A stretch of 64,000 bases of DNA from Chloranthus sessilifolius (taxonomy: Eukaryota; Streptophyta; Magnoliopsida; Chloranthales; Chloranthaceae): positions 76,697,301 to 76,761,300 of the forward strand of contig CM037592.1 in the NCBI GenBank assembly GCA_021018995.1, read 5' to 3'. How positions within the stretch are numbered: the first letter of the stretch is position 1; each line of letters starts with the position of its first letter. The notes under the pieces were generated by a model. That model searched no databases. It was not told where the DNA came from and worked only from the letters and a program-made list of their open reading frames with translations. The position numbers and the translations under genes were made by a program. Shown here in pieces: positions 45,745 to 56,824 of the stretch.

Positions 45745-46784
45745 ATGAGTCTAGACGAGGATATCCTTTTGAAGGAGCTCCCCAATGAGCTCCTCGATCG
45801 GTTTGCTGAATTTGAGCATGGCCCTACCCCCATTGTTGATGAAACTGAGGACGTTAACCTAGGAACTAAGGAGATTCCTTGACTTACCAAGATTGGAACG
45901 TCTCTGTCTCTCGAGAAAAGAAAAAGCATGATCAACTTCCTTCAATCATACCATGACATTTTTACCTGATCGTACGAGGACATGCCTGGTCTGGACATCG
46001 ATTTGGTTGAGCATGAGTTGCCTCTCTATCCTGATATGAAGCCAGTTAAGCAGAAGCTAAGACGTCTTTGACCCGAGTGGATGTTGAAAGTCAAAGACGA
46101 GGTCATCAAGCAATATGATGTGGGGTTTCTCATTGTATCCAAATGCCTGCAGTGGTTAGCCAATATTGTGCCTATACCGAAGAAGGATGGAAAGGTTCAC
46201 ATGTGTATCAATTTTTACAATTTAAATAGGGTGAGCCCGAAGGACGATTTCCCGTTACCGCACATCGACATCTTGGTCGATAATACCACTAATCACGGGA
46301 TGCTTTCTTTTATGGACGGATTCTCAGGATACAATCAGATAAAGATGGTAGAGCCAGATCAAGAGAAGACTGCATTTATCACTCCCTAGGGAACCTTTTG
46401 CTATAGAGTCATACCATTTGGGTTGAAGAATGTTGGTGCAATGTACCAGAGAGCTATGACTGCACTGTTTCACAACATGATGCAACAAGAAATTGAAGTG
46501 TACGTCGATGATATGATAGCCAAGTCACCAAAGCGAAGCACTTGATAAACCTCCAAAAGTTATTTGAAAGACTGAGAAAGTATAGGTTACGTCTTAATCC
46601 ATAGAAGTGCGCTTTTTATGCTATGTCCAAAAAACTGTTGGGATTCATCGTCAGCAGGGGAGGGATCGAGGTCGACCCAATCAAAGTCAAAGCCATCACT
46701 GAAATGCTGCCACCGTCAACTGAGAAGGAAGTTAGAGAGTTCTTGGGAAGAATATAATATATCAGTCGGTTCATTGCACAGCTA
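45745..46784 (+). pseudogene. pol: E2 reverse transcriptase
   Basis: Pre-RT DEDILLKELPNELLDRFAEFEHG, a stop, then MLKVKDEVIKQYDVGFL, PIPKKDGKVHMCINFYNLNRVSPKDDFPLPHIDILVDN, SFMDGFSGYNQIKM, a TAG at 46387 (W in E1: TPWG), CYRVIPFGLKNVGAMYQRAM and the catalytic EVYVDDMIAKS. Thumb and connection follow with two further stops and a frame change at 46540. Catalytic aspartates kept; C(V/M)IDF reads MCINF. Confidence 0.92.
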
Positions 46785-47354
46785 ATGCCTATCTGCACAC
46801 TGATCTTCAAGCTACTAAGGAAGAACTCGCCCGTTGAATGGAACGATGATTGTCAGGCAACATTCGATAAAATCAAAAGCTACCTCCTTAATCCACTTAT
46901 TTTGGTACCACTTGAGCCGGGGAGATCACTCTTGATGTATCTCTCCACGATGGAAGTTTCGATGGGAAGTGTCTTAGGCCAGCATAATGAGACGGGAAGA
47001 AGAGAGCAGGCCATTTACTATCTGAGCAAGAAGTTTACTGATTATAAAATGCACTATTCTCATATGGAGAAAGCATGCCTAGCTCTTATATGGGCTACTC
47101 AGAGGCTCCGCCATTACTTGCTATCCCAAGCCATTCTACTTTTTGCTCGAATAGACCCGTTGAAGTACCTTTTTGAGAAGTCGGCTCTTACTGGATGAAC
47201 CGCACGATGGCAGCTTTTATTGTTTGAGGTTGACAGCACATACATCACTCAGAAGTCTATTAAGGGACAGGCACTCGCCGATCATCTTGTCGACAATCCT
47301 TTGCCGGATTATGAGCCTTAGAGAAATGAGTTCCCTGATGAGGTCATCCTTCTC
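46785..47354 (+). pseudogene. pol: E2 RNase H (first)
   Basis: Open 46785-47198: LLRKNSPVEWNDDCQATFDKIK, LEPGRSLLMYLSTMEVSMGSVLGQHNETGRREQAIYYLSKKFTDY, EKACLALIWATQRLRHYLL, ARIDPLKYLF; a stop at 47196 where E1 reads on through WMNRT. It ends with SIKGQALADH-like residues in another frame (47245-47290) and an acidic linker. Confidence 0.88.
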
Positions 47355-47800
47355 ATGATGGAAGACGATACTGAAGAAGAAGAAGAATCATGGGTAATGC
47401 ACTTTGACAGGGCAGCAAATGCCATTCTGATTTCACTGAAAGGATCTCATGTACTAGTCTCTATCAAGCTCAACTTCCCTTACACTAATAACATGGCCGA
47501 GTATGAAGCTTACGCTGCCGGTTTGCAGGCGGGTCTCGATCTGAATATAACTCACCTTTGAGTATTTGGCGATTCGTAGTTGATCATATGTCAGATGAAT
47601 GGAGATTGAAAGATGAAAGATGAGAAACCAATCCCCTACCATGAGCACCTCAAGGATCTGATAGCTTGCTTCCAAGACGTGGCATTCTCATATGTCCCCC
47701 GGATAAGGAATCGCTTTGTCGATGCACTAGCAACGTTGGCATCAATGATAGAAATTCTATATGGTGCTAAGATGAAGCCAATTATGATCGAATAGAGGAA
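47355..47800 (+). pseudogene. pol: E2 second (archaeal-type) RNase H
   Basis: EEESWVMHFDRAANAILISLKGSHVL, then SIKLNFPYTNNMAEYEAYAAGLQAGLDLNITHL, stop, VFGDS. Compared with E1 the segment ADGQGVG is deleted (21 bp) and DG reads DR. The rest (DEKPIPYHEHLKDLIACFQDVAF, RNRFVDALATLASM) is better kept than in E1, with the RFVDALA box intact. Confidence 0.88.
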
Positions 47801-49070
47801 TGAGCCGGATTTTTACCTACAGATTAAGGAACCTACAAAGCTTGATGATGAGCCACCTTGGTTCTCAGCTATCAAGAATTTCCTCGAGACACTAACTTTC
47901 CCGAAGGGTACGTCCTAGACGGACCGACGAACCATTCAATGTTTAGCGACAGGCTATGTCATTTATGGGGGAATGCCTTTACAAATGATCCTACAATAAC
48001 ATCTTACTCAAGTGCCTTACAGAAAGTGAAGGGATCAATATCATGAAGGACATCCATGAGGGAGTATGCGGAGCCCACATCAGCGATCACATGCTTGCTA
48101 AGAAAATTCTATGACAGGGATACTTTTGGACCACTATGGAATTAGATTGCTACAAACATATTCAGAAATGCTACAAGTGTCAGGAACACTCCAGTCAAAT
48201 ACTCTCTTACCGTCGATCTACACTGCATGACCACTCCTTGGCCATTTGCTACTTGGGGCCTTAACGTCGTTGGAATGATTAATCCGAAAGCATCAAATGG
48301 ACATCAGTTCATCCTTTTCGTCATTGAATACTTCACCAAGTGGGTAGAAGCGGCATCATATGCCAACATCAAGGCCAGTCATGTCGAGAAGTTTCTCAAG
48401 AGAAATATTGTGTGCCGATTTGGAGTACCCAAGGATATTATCATGGACAACGGCACAAACTTTACGAATAAGCGCATTTGGACCTTCTGCGAGTAATACA
48501 AGATCAAGCACCATCACTCGTCACCTTATCAGCCTCAAACTAATGGAGCCGTGAACAAGACAGTCGTTTGCATCCTTGAGAAGATGGTCGTCACTTAGCG
48601 AGATTGGAGCAAAATGTTGTCATTTGCTTTGTGAACGTCGATCCGTACCACTATAGGGGCATCACCCTTCTCCCTTGTGTATGGAACCAATGCTGTCCTA
48701 CCAGTTAAGGTTGAAGTTCCCTCGCTCTGAATCCTTATGGAATCAGGCTTACCCGAAGCAGAGAGAGAGAGATTCTGCTTAAAATAATTAAACTTATTTG
48801 ATGAGAAGAGACTCCTAGCCTTGTGTCACACTCAAGTTTTTCAGGGGCAAATCAAACGCGCTTACAATAAATGTGTTCGCGGTCGCTGTGTTGAAGAAGA
48901 TCCTCCCATCCCTCCACACCTATCAGAGAGGGAAGTTCAAGCCGAACTGGGAAGGACCTTATGTCGTTCGAGAGGTGCTACCAAGATACGCCATCCGCCT
49001 CGCCACCATGGACGGAGATCATCTTCCTGAGCCTATCAACGTTGGATATGTCCGATGGTTCTATGCTTAG
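47801..49070 (+). pseudogene. pol: E2 integrase
   Basis: The zinc region reads VCGAHISDHMLAKKIL, stop, QGYFWTTMELDCYKHIQKCYKCQEH. The core reads GLNVVGMINPKASNGHQFILFVIEYFTKWVEA, so the first catalytic aspartate (GLDVV in E1) is asparagine. IIMDNGTNFTNKRI keeps the second. At the third, E1's NGVVEAANKTV is NGAVNKTV: a 9-12-bp deletion has removed the glutamate. The tail is well preserved: KILPSLHTYQRGKFKPNWEGPYVV, YAIRLATMDGDHLPEPINVGYV, TAG at 49068. Confidence 0.92.
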
Positions 49071-50639
49071 TCTATCACGATAAGGTAAGTATTGGTAAAA
49101 TAGATACATAACTGCTTAAGAACCACCCAAAAGAGGCCATCATTCTGAGCGCAGTAGCCAAAAAGCATTCCTAAAAAAGATAATATCCTTTGCTACCCTA
49201 TTTTTAGCCTAGGCCTTTCTTTCAATGAACCACTTCCCTAGAAAAGAAAAAGTGTGTACATATACAAAAAAAGAGAGAAAGTAAAGTTACCATCAAAATC
49301 CAAAAAAATCAGAAAAGCAAAACCTCAAAAAGAGATTGCCTGAAATAAGATAAGGAAGAAAGAAAAAATAAAATCGTGGGGCGTGTATAGTAAAATCCCC
49401 CAAAGCAGAAGAATGTTAAGATATATTGAAGCTATATTAAGAAAACCCTATTTAGCCTAGCATACCTTCAAATCCAAACCTAACCCATGGCCAAGCTACA
49501 CCCTGAAGAAATCCCTCCTTTCAAGTTCACACAGTTATAGCATCTGTTAATGTCAACACGAGCGAAATTGTGAGATGACACCAGAGCCCCATCCAGACGG
49601 CTATGATGAAATCGACGTCTATGTCGTGGCTTTTTATAAAATAATGTAAAAGGAAAAATATAAAAATAAAATATAATCTCAAAGTAAGATGGACGTAGTA
49701 AAAACTTGAAAGGGCGCTACGGGTAAAAACAATGAGTTTGTGCAGACCAGGTGAAAACCCGAATAGGCGCTTGAGGTAAGAGAGCTAAACCCATGGACGT
49801 GGTGAAAACCCGAAAGGGCATCACGGGTAAAAGAGGGCAAAAACAGGCACGCCGAACCCACCTTGGGCAATGTGAGTAAAAGAGTTTTAAAAGAAAATTA
49901 ATTGTTGGAATGGGTCGAAAAAATTAATGTTTGAGGAGCCCTCTTGGTTACTCTCCCTGATCCCCTTTTTTGGGTCACTCATGCTAGTTCAAATCGGGCC
50001 TCGACAAGAATTATCTTTGTGAACCGGTTTCATCAAATGTATGACCCAAGATAAGGAGAAAGGTTTGACTTAGTCTAAGGGGATTGATGTTCCAGTTTTG
50101 GTAAGGCTGTTGAAACTACCTCAGACCCGACTATTTAAAAGGCCCGACTATTTAAAAGGGGGGTTCGACTATGACCAAAGTGGGACCCGTGACTTCACCT
50201 CACTGATAAGGCATCATCAAAAAAAGAAGAAGAGGAAAAGCCAAAGAAAAAGAAAAAAAAAAAAATCACGAAAAATCCAAATATAAAAAATGTATGTATA
50301 TATTTATGTTCTTTCTCATGTACATAGTTACAGCATCTTACTTCCATCTCAAAAATGAAGAAAAAGAATAAAAAATCTTTGAAAATAAAAATCCAAAAAA
50401 TACATATATAAATCTTGAAAAAGAAAAAAATATAGGTAAAAGTTTGTTTCTCTTGCTATTAATTAGGATGCATTTGTTACCTATATAAACAAAAAAGGGA
50501 ATGACGTTCTCTCGAGAATGTGTAGGAATATCACACGGTCCAAAGCCTTGAGGCGGGCAACTTCTCAGTGATGGACAAATTAGATGAAGCATCTCACCAC
50601 TGACGTCAGGTCTATTCAAAAATAAAAAAAGAGAAAATC
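49071..50639 (+). other. E2 3' non-coding region, proximal part
   Basis: No ORF. Three CCCGAAAGGGC-type phrases at 49690-49835, a 15-bp direct duplication (CCCGACTATTTAAAA, twice at 50126-50158), then an A-rich segment (50213-50420) with TGTACATAGTTACAGCATC, present twice in E1 but once here. Confidence 0.75.
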
Positions 50640-52250
50640 ATTTTGAAAAAGAAAAATAGAAATCTGTTAACTTTTCATTCACAGCTACGCACATGTGTGT
50701 TTTCAATGCGGTAAAATGCCAATATTTTATCGGTAATGCAGCTGTGCAAAACTAATGTCCTAGGTCTAAGGTTCGCCTTGGATCCATGGATCCTACTTCA
50801 AAGTAGGAGCAACGGTGTCAATCTTGATCAAATAGTCAATGTTTTGATCGGATTGATTCTACCACTAAATCTTTGCCCTGATCGCTTCATCTTTTGGTTT
50901 CACGTGAACTTGAGTGCCTTGAACTTCAAGTTCGTCACGTGATATTTTCGAAGACATAGACTCTTGGTATACACTGTCCGGGTGAGCGCCCAATGGGGTT
51001 TGAGGTCCAGATAACTCCGTCATCGAAAAGATCTATTGTTGGATTGATCCAACCTGTCAGATACGAAACTACGTCAGACAACTATGTACAAATATGCCTG
51101 AAGAAGGGCCCATTTTAGGGTGCAGGCTTAAAACCTACATGGTATCCCTGTAAAGTGTACGTCATACGTCTGGGTTTCAATTGGATGGTCGTTTATTCCC
51201 GTAAATTATACCCGAATGGGATCTGGGTCGGGACTTCCATCGCCTTATTATTTATTGCCCCTAATGGGTGTATGTTTATGCATAGTTGTTCGTTTGTAAC
51301 TTCACAGATGGCGGAGTCCAATATTGAGTGTCTCCTTCTGTGGAGACTCAATTTTGACCTGATCCTTTCGATATCACATGAACTTGAGTACGTTGGTTTC
51401 AGTTTCGTTGTAAACTATTTCGAAGGCACGGGCTCTTGGTATGCATTGTCTGGGCGTGCACATCTTGAGGTTCGAGATTCAGATAATGCTTATTTTAAAA
51501 AAAAATAGAAAATAGAAGAAGCAATCATTGAAAAAATAAAAAAGATAAGAATAAATCTGTGTTTTTATAGCACACACAGCTATGCACTTGCGTATTTTCA
51601 ATGCGGTAAAATGTCAATATTTTATCGGTAACACAGCTATGCTAAATTAATGTCCTAAGTCTAAAGGTTCGCCTTGGATCTTGGGATCCTACTTCAAAGT
51701 AGGAGCAACAATGTCAATCATGATCAGATAGTCAATGTTTCGATCAAGATGATTCCATTGCTAAATCTTTGAGCCAAGCACTCTGTTTTTGGTTCATATG
51801 AACGTGAGAGTCTAAGCTTCAAATTTTTCATGACCCTTTCGGAGGTGTGGACTCTTGGTATATGTAGTCTGGGTGTGCGCCCTACAGGGTTTGAGGTCCA
51901 GGTAACTCCGTATGAAAAAGATCAATAGTTGGTTGAAACCAACCTATTAAGAATGAAACTACGTATCAATCAAACATTATGAAATCATGCATACAGAGGG
52001 GTTCATTTCCCTTATTTTCCACAGGCTTAAAACCTGTACTGGCACGGTATCCCTGTAAAGTGTACACCATGCATCTGGGTATCCATAGGATTGTCATTTG
52101 TTCCTGTAAATTATACCCGGACGGGATCTAGGTCGGGACTTCCATCGCCTTTGTTGCTTATCGCCCCTAATGGGTACATGTTTATACATAGTTAAATGAT
52201 GTGTAAAATCATTGTTGGAAGAGACTAGGGCGAGATGTTTCTTTTGGTAA
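50640..52250 (+). repeat. 895-bp tandem duplication in the E2 3' region
   Basis: Two diverged copies. Markers: AGCTACGCAC at 50683 and AGCTATGCAC at 51578 (period 895); CGGTAAAATG; CTTCAAAGTAGGAGCAAC; GGCTTAAAACCT; TATCCCTGTAAAGTGTAC; CGGGACTTCCATCGCC. A third, partial unit (GAACTTGAGTACGTTGG to AGATTCAGATAA) lies between them at about 51380-51490. E1 has a single copy (about 18300-18960). Confidence 0.85.
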
Positions 52251-52891
52251 ACACCCAATTTTGGTTGAATCTATTAAGGATTATTTGAAGTTGGATGCTC
52301 TGGGTCATGTGGATCAGGGGCATGATTTTTATAATGGCACGTACTCCCAAAAAGCATTGCGATGTCTATTCGCTTCGCTCGAGTAGTCATGCTAAATAAA
52401 TATCGGGATCGATGGGTTCGCCCAAAGACCTCGAACCCTGCTTCAGGCATGGGCACCTGCGACCAGTCAAATGGGCCAATCAAATGCCTCGTAAGATTAG
52501 ACGCAAACTATGGAGCCTTGCATAGTTTTGCTTAGCGCCTATCTTTAAGTGTGGGTCGATCACCCCTCTTACTTGCAAAGTTGTTGTATTTAGAATGAAT
52601 CTCGAACATCAAATACCTTAAAAATCATCCTGAGAGGCGAATGTTTTTCCCGACTATAGGGCATTCGCAACTCATCCTACCTCAGTTATACCTAGTAATG
52701 TCGCTAAGCGCTTGGAGACCAATTACCTTAAGAATCGAATGTTTAGCCTGACATACAGGGCTTTCATTTTCTCACCATGTTACCCGTCTAATGCTTAAAG
52801 TTCATTTTGAATGCAGTGGACTCGTCAATAATGCCTTGGGCCTCTTCGGATCTCTCTCTTCTTTGGCATTTGATCATTAGTGATTAAATGC
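52251..52891 (+). other. E2 3' non-coding region, distal part
   Basis: About 640 bp, no ORF, corresponds to 17700-18240 of E1. Ends in the purine-rich tract AAAGAGATGCATC at 52892-52904 before the LTR. Confidence 0.7.
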
Positions 52892-53290
52892 TAAAGAGAT
52901 GCATCTATAGATAGCCAAATTTGGCCCAAGGCCTGATCAAAATATATTTCAAGAGACGCGCGTATCTAAGTTTTTGATGGCATATATGGTACCCTTAAAT
53001 ACATTTTCAAACCTTTAGGAATCATCCCAAATCCCTTAGAATTTACCCCGAACCTTTAAAAACCAATCTCGACCTTTAGAACCCCTTCCGAACCCTAAAC
53101 CTAACCATCCTAGGCAATGGATGAAGAGTGGTGCACCAAGACTAGATAAGTTCTTCTACTACTATCAAATCACATACCATTGGAAATAAAACTTCCCCAG
53201 CTTTCCAATGAGCTAAGAATCACCTCAATCGGAGTTATATAGAAAACGTTATGGCAATTTGAAAACTGAACAGTTTTGTAGGATTTTCGC

Positions 53291-53414
53291 TTGGCGTAAC
53301 TATTAGTTGCGCCACAGTTAAGTGGGTCCCCCGCGGGCTTGCAACTTCCCGAAAACCCTCTCAGCTGCACTATTTTACTGTACATATGCTTGGCGCAACT
53401 ATTAGTTGTGCCGA
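53291..53414. repeat. Two palindrome copies in E2 3' LTR
   Basis: Copies at 53291-53315 (TTGGCGTAACTA / TAGTTGCGCCAC) and 53390-53414 (TTGGCGCAACTA / TAGTTGTGCCGA). Confidence 0.85.
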
Positions 53415-53693
53415 CATATGAACAGTGACTGTGCAACTTTTCCTCGAATTTTTGGAATGGGGTTTGACCAGTTGACTACCCGGGTCTTTGGGGTGTGTTT
53501 TGATAGTCCTGTGGCACTCATTTAGTGCCTATTTGTAATCCTTAAGTGATTTGAAACACTAACCTATCATCCACCATTAAACCACCTTCACACCTTTCCA
53601 AGCTCTCAAAAGCCTAAGAAACCTTAGATTAGAGATTACCTAATTGCTAACCCCTAATTAACACCTAAGTAGCCTCTTAACCTACCCTTTTCC

Positions 53694-53701
53694 TATAAAT
53701 A
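53694..53701 (+). promoter_or_regulatory. TATA box in E2 3' LTR
   Basis: TATAAATA followed by GAGCCCCCCTCC, same context as in the 5' LTR. Confidence 0.75.
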
Positions 53702-54426
53702 GAGCCCCCCTCCCCTTGGGTTAAAGGGTTGAGAAATTTGCTTTAGAGAGAAAGAGCTGAAAGTGATAAGTTCTTCCTCCCTTTTGTGCCCCATTTTCAC
53801 ATAAAATTTAAGAATCTCGCAACCTTATTTCAAGCTTAATCTTGCATCCAAAACCCTTAGTCTAGGTGTATGCTACCCCCTAGACTCCTCACTCTACCTC
53901 TTAGCTAGCAAGCCATAGGAGTTAGAACCCCATTTTCCACTATTCAAGCCTTCAAAAGCTCATCAAAGCAAGCCTACGCAAGGCTCCTCAACGGAGCAAC
54001 AAGGGCCCGAGAGCTCCGGCTCTCCCATCCATTCCTCTACCTTCTTAGTCATTTCTCCATCCTCCCATTTGTGTTGTTACGCCATCGAATTTTTGATAGG
54101 AATGGAGGGGCCCAAATAGGATTTTAAACCCCTTTGGGCTAGAGGAAGTCTTTTTCTTTTCTTTTATATTATTTTTATTTTGACCATAAGTAAAGACCAT
54201 ATTAAGTGAGTTGATTGGGTGACTAACACTTTCCCAATCGATAACCGAAGCCTCTACCCAAGAACCTTTGGTGTGGACCGGATTCAGAGTCATAATCGTG
54301 ACACTTCAGTGCTTATAAAAATGATTTAGGTTTTCCGGGACACCAAAAGCTCCAGGTGGCGACTCTATATTTTTGTTAGCGAGCGCATCGCCACGACAAG
54401 ATCGTCAAAAATCCTACGATTGCACA

Positions 54427-54431
54427 CCAAG
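54427..54431. repeat. E2 target site duplication, right copy (CCAAG)
   Basis: Matches 37750-37754; the LINE endonuclease resumes on the other side. Confidence 0.95.
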
Positions 54432-55037
54432 ATACGATCAAGTTTGCAAGCAATGAATCAGGAGGAGTATTTTTTATTAGACCAAGGCCATGATTGGCCA
54501 ATGCTTCTCATATGGAGAGGTTGCATTTATCATTGCAGTTATTAAACTTGGAGTGGGTTTGAATAGGAATCATGTGACCTCCACATTTTTCCGCAGTAAA
54601 TTGGACCGTATTGAAATCCCCCCTCCCTACGATCCAAGGAGGTTGAATAGTAGAAGAGAAGGCTTGAAGATCATTCCAGAGAAAGCGCCGGTTAGAAGAT
54701 AAATTGAACCCATAAACTACCATAAGGTGGAATTAAAAGCCATAAAGTTTTCTAAGAACGAGGCAATGGATGGCTGGCTAGTTTCACGGATTTTAGTAAT
54801 GGTGAAAAGCTGAGGATTCCACAAGATTCATATCTGTCAAAAATTGTGGGAGGCATAGTTGTCAACGTTGGACTAGTTCCGACTAAATCGTCTTTTAATC
54901 TTATCTATCTCTGTCTGTTGAATTCGAGTCTCTGTGATACAAAGGAATCTGATATCTAACGTTTTTGCAAAATTCTTTAATTCTAGCTATTTGTTGGGAT
55001 GGCCAAGCCCACGAACGTTCCAACAAAGGTAATTCAT
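54432..55037 (-). pseudogene. LINE ORF2: apurinic endonuclease, N-terminal part
   Basis: Minus strand. Starts at the ATG 55037-55035: MNYLCWNVRGLGHPNK, the conserved N-terminal asparagine motif of L1 endonuclease. After a stop: DIRFLCITETRIQQTE (catalytic glutamate). Then MVVYGFNLSSNRRFLWNDL and PWIVGRGDFNTVQ (GDFN box), FNNCNDKCNL, and SLLANLIVSWL near the E2 junction, continued at 37754. The start overlaps the ORF1 stop as ATGA. Two or more stops and frameshifts. Confidence 0.9.
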
Positions 55038-56735
55038 TGAGAATTTGTCGATGATTTGCTAGATTTTGGTCTAGCATCCGAGTTCTTAGGTTTCTTCTTA
55101 GAAGTTTTCTTGAGGAGATCATTTAAAGAGATTTCCTTTGATGATGCTTCAATGATGCGACTAGCTTGGTTACTAAATTGGTCGCTTGTCAATGGAGGAT
55201 TATTAGGGAATTGGTTGGCAAGGATTTCAAACCGATTGACTGTAGAAGAACCTTGCGCAGAATCTAACATCATTATCAGATCAGGTTGTTGGAGCTTTCC
55301 CGAAGAATCAATGCTAGATGTGGGTTAGCAAAGGATCCGGTTGGAAATTGCTGGAATTGAGATTGTAGTAAGATTACAGCGGCTGGAGAATGCTGGAATT
55401 TCTTAGAGGATACAGGGATTTGATTTTCATAGTATACAATGGTTGGAGAAAGCTAGCATTACGTCGAAGATTTGTTTGGATGGAGCTTTCCTTTTGTATT
55501 ACAATCCTGGATTTCAGTGGGTGATGGAGAAGGTAGGTTATCAACAGTAGGATTCTGTAGGATACCATGCTTGGAAGATCGGAGTTGTTCGAAGAGTCAA
55601 CGGTTGAATCAGTAACTTGAATTTCAAGTGATGGTTGTTGAATTATTGCCTAAAGAGGATTGTGCAAATCTGTAGATGACTCTGAGATTTCAGAAGCAGA
55701 GTGCGAGTGCAGAGTCGAAGACCTCAAGGCATGAATTTCATGAGCCCAACCCACATAAGACAGATAGAGTGGGGCCCACACGATTCGACCCATGTCGCTC
55801 CAAGATTGAAAGTGCACGGTTCTCAGGGATGCTGAAAACTCATTCTTGACCTTCAGAAATTACAGGATTGTCTTCCCCGCGGTGTGATTTCTTAGTCTTT
55901 GAAATTCCTGAAGATGTAAGACCATCAAGGGGCGCAGCGTTAGATGTCGAAGGATCTGAGATAGCTCGCCCAGTCTTGCTCCAAATTTCTCTCGATTTTG
56001 ATTGAATCTTGGCTTTGGGGCATCTGTCATGGGAGTCGTTAAAGGTTGCGCAAGGTTTGTAGCAAGATGGCTTCCATTCATAATCAACTTGCTAGTGGAA
56101 TATGTCCCCATTCTCACACTTTAACTGAATAACGAATGGAAAATCAAAGGATGTGGAGTCTTCAACGCAGAGTCTAGCATACGATAATCGAGAATGCGTC
56201 ATTATTGGTCCATAGACATGAATTAGACTACGAAGGGAACTTGTAATTCTGCTCAAAATTAAGGATGACAAAAACTGCAAAGCAGTTTCGAAAGTCTAAT
56301 CCAGAGAGGTACGGATTGGAGAAGTTCTATGTCGAGCTTTAATTCTGGTGTCCATTTTCCGAAGAATGAGAGGTCTACCTCCAATAGTCCATATATCCGC
56401 GTCAAGTACCTTATTCATATCTTCCTCAAGATTGAATTTAAAGACAAAGAAACCATCTTCAAAGGAGGTGATTATTACAAAACTTTTTGCACACCATAGT
56501 CTCTCCACAACCACTTCGAGATCCGGTAGTAAGGTTTCAATCCGAGAACGTAGCCTATAAGAGTATTTTCCCAATGAAGGGATTCTTCTTGAATATCACA
56601 TTTAGGGCAGATGATAACTCCATTGTCAGAGGCATTAGGGATGAAGGATAATTTGGAGTAAGAATCAATGATCTGGCTTTTGTTGAAAAGGGCAGTCCAT
56701 TTTCCAGGGTTTGGGGGATCAGGAGGTTTTTCCAT
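55034..56735 (-). pseudogene. LINE ORF1: DUF4283 domain and zf-CCHC_4 zinc knuckle
   Basis: Minus strand. RNA-binding protein of plant L1 elements. The best start is the ATG at 56735, MEKPPDPPNPGKWTALFNKSQ; an upstream in-frame ATG at 56768 is less typical. The DUF4283 region follows across a frameshift near 56560 (LPDLEVVVERLWCAKSFVIITSFEDGFFVFKFNLEEDMNKVLDADIW, IGGRPLILRKM), then LSYARLCVED, then YEWKPSCYKPCATFNDSHDRCPK, a zf-CCHC_4 knuckle (YEWKP.C..C). The C-terminus (KKTSKKKPKNSDARPKSSKSS) is basic and ends with TGA at 55034. About 565 codons if repaired, normal for the family. Confidence 0.88.
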
Positions 56736-56811
56736 TAGGAAACCTAACGGGGAAGAAACGAGCCTCACAAAAAATTGGGGTCTAGAGCTCTCTCTCTCTC
56801 TCTCTCACTCA
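56736..56811 (-). other. LINE 5' UTR with GA microsatellite
   Basis: The 76 bases from the TSD to ORF1. On the minus strand it starts TGAGTGAGAGAGAG, about ten GA units (plus strand CT at 56787-56805). Confidence 0.75.
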
Positions 56812-56824
56812 CAATATAAATCTT
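56812..56824. repeat. LINE target site duplication, right copy
   Basis: CAATATAAATCTT, identical to 15165-15177. Confidence 0.9.

Larger units (their letters stand above)
37755..54426 (+). mobile_element. E2: Tat-type Ty3/gypsy retrotransposon, 16.7 kb
   Basis: Complete element on the plus strand with TSD CCAAG, two ~1.5-kb LTRs and the same internal order as E1: leader, gag, protease, RT, RNase H, second RNase H, integrase, long 3' region. Same family as E1: matching LTR ends, TATA box, palindromes and MAQTHQGP repeats. It is inactive: many stops, and its integrase has lost two catalytic residues. It sits 2.6 kb from E1, head to head. Confidence 0.94.
52906..54426 (+). repeat. 3' LTR of E2
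   Basis: 1521 bp; starts TATAGATAGCC (TG decayed to TA) and ends GATTGCACA. Two palindromes (53291-53315, 53390-53414) and a TATA box at 53694. Confidence 0.93.
15178..56811 (-). mobile_element. Full-length L1-type LINE split by two Tat retrotransposons
   Basis: A non-LTR retrotransposon on the minus strand. Its three pieces are 56811-54432 (5' UTR, ORF1, endonuclease), 37754-35128 (end of endonuclease, reverse transcriptase, connection) and 16123-15178 (zf-RVT, C-terminus, 3' UTR, A-rich tail). A 13-bp TSD flanks the whole. Subtracting E1 (19004 bp), E2 (16672 bp) and one TSD copy each leaves about 5948 bp, the expected size for a complete plant L1. The coding sequence crosses both junctions without loss. 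It is degenerate, with several frameshifts and stops. Confidence 0.93.
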
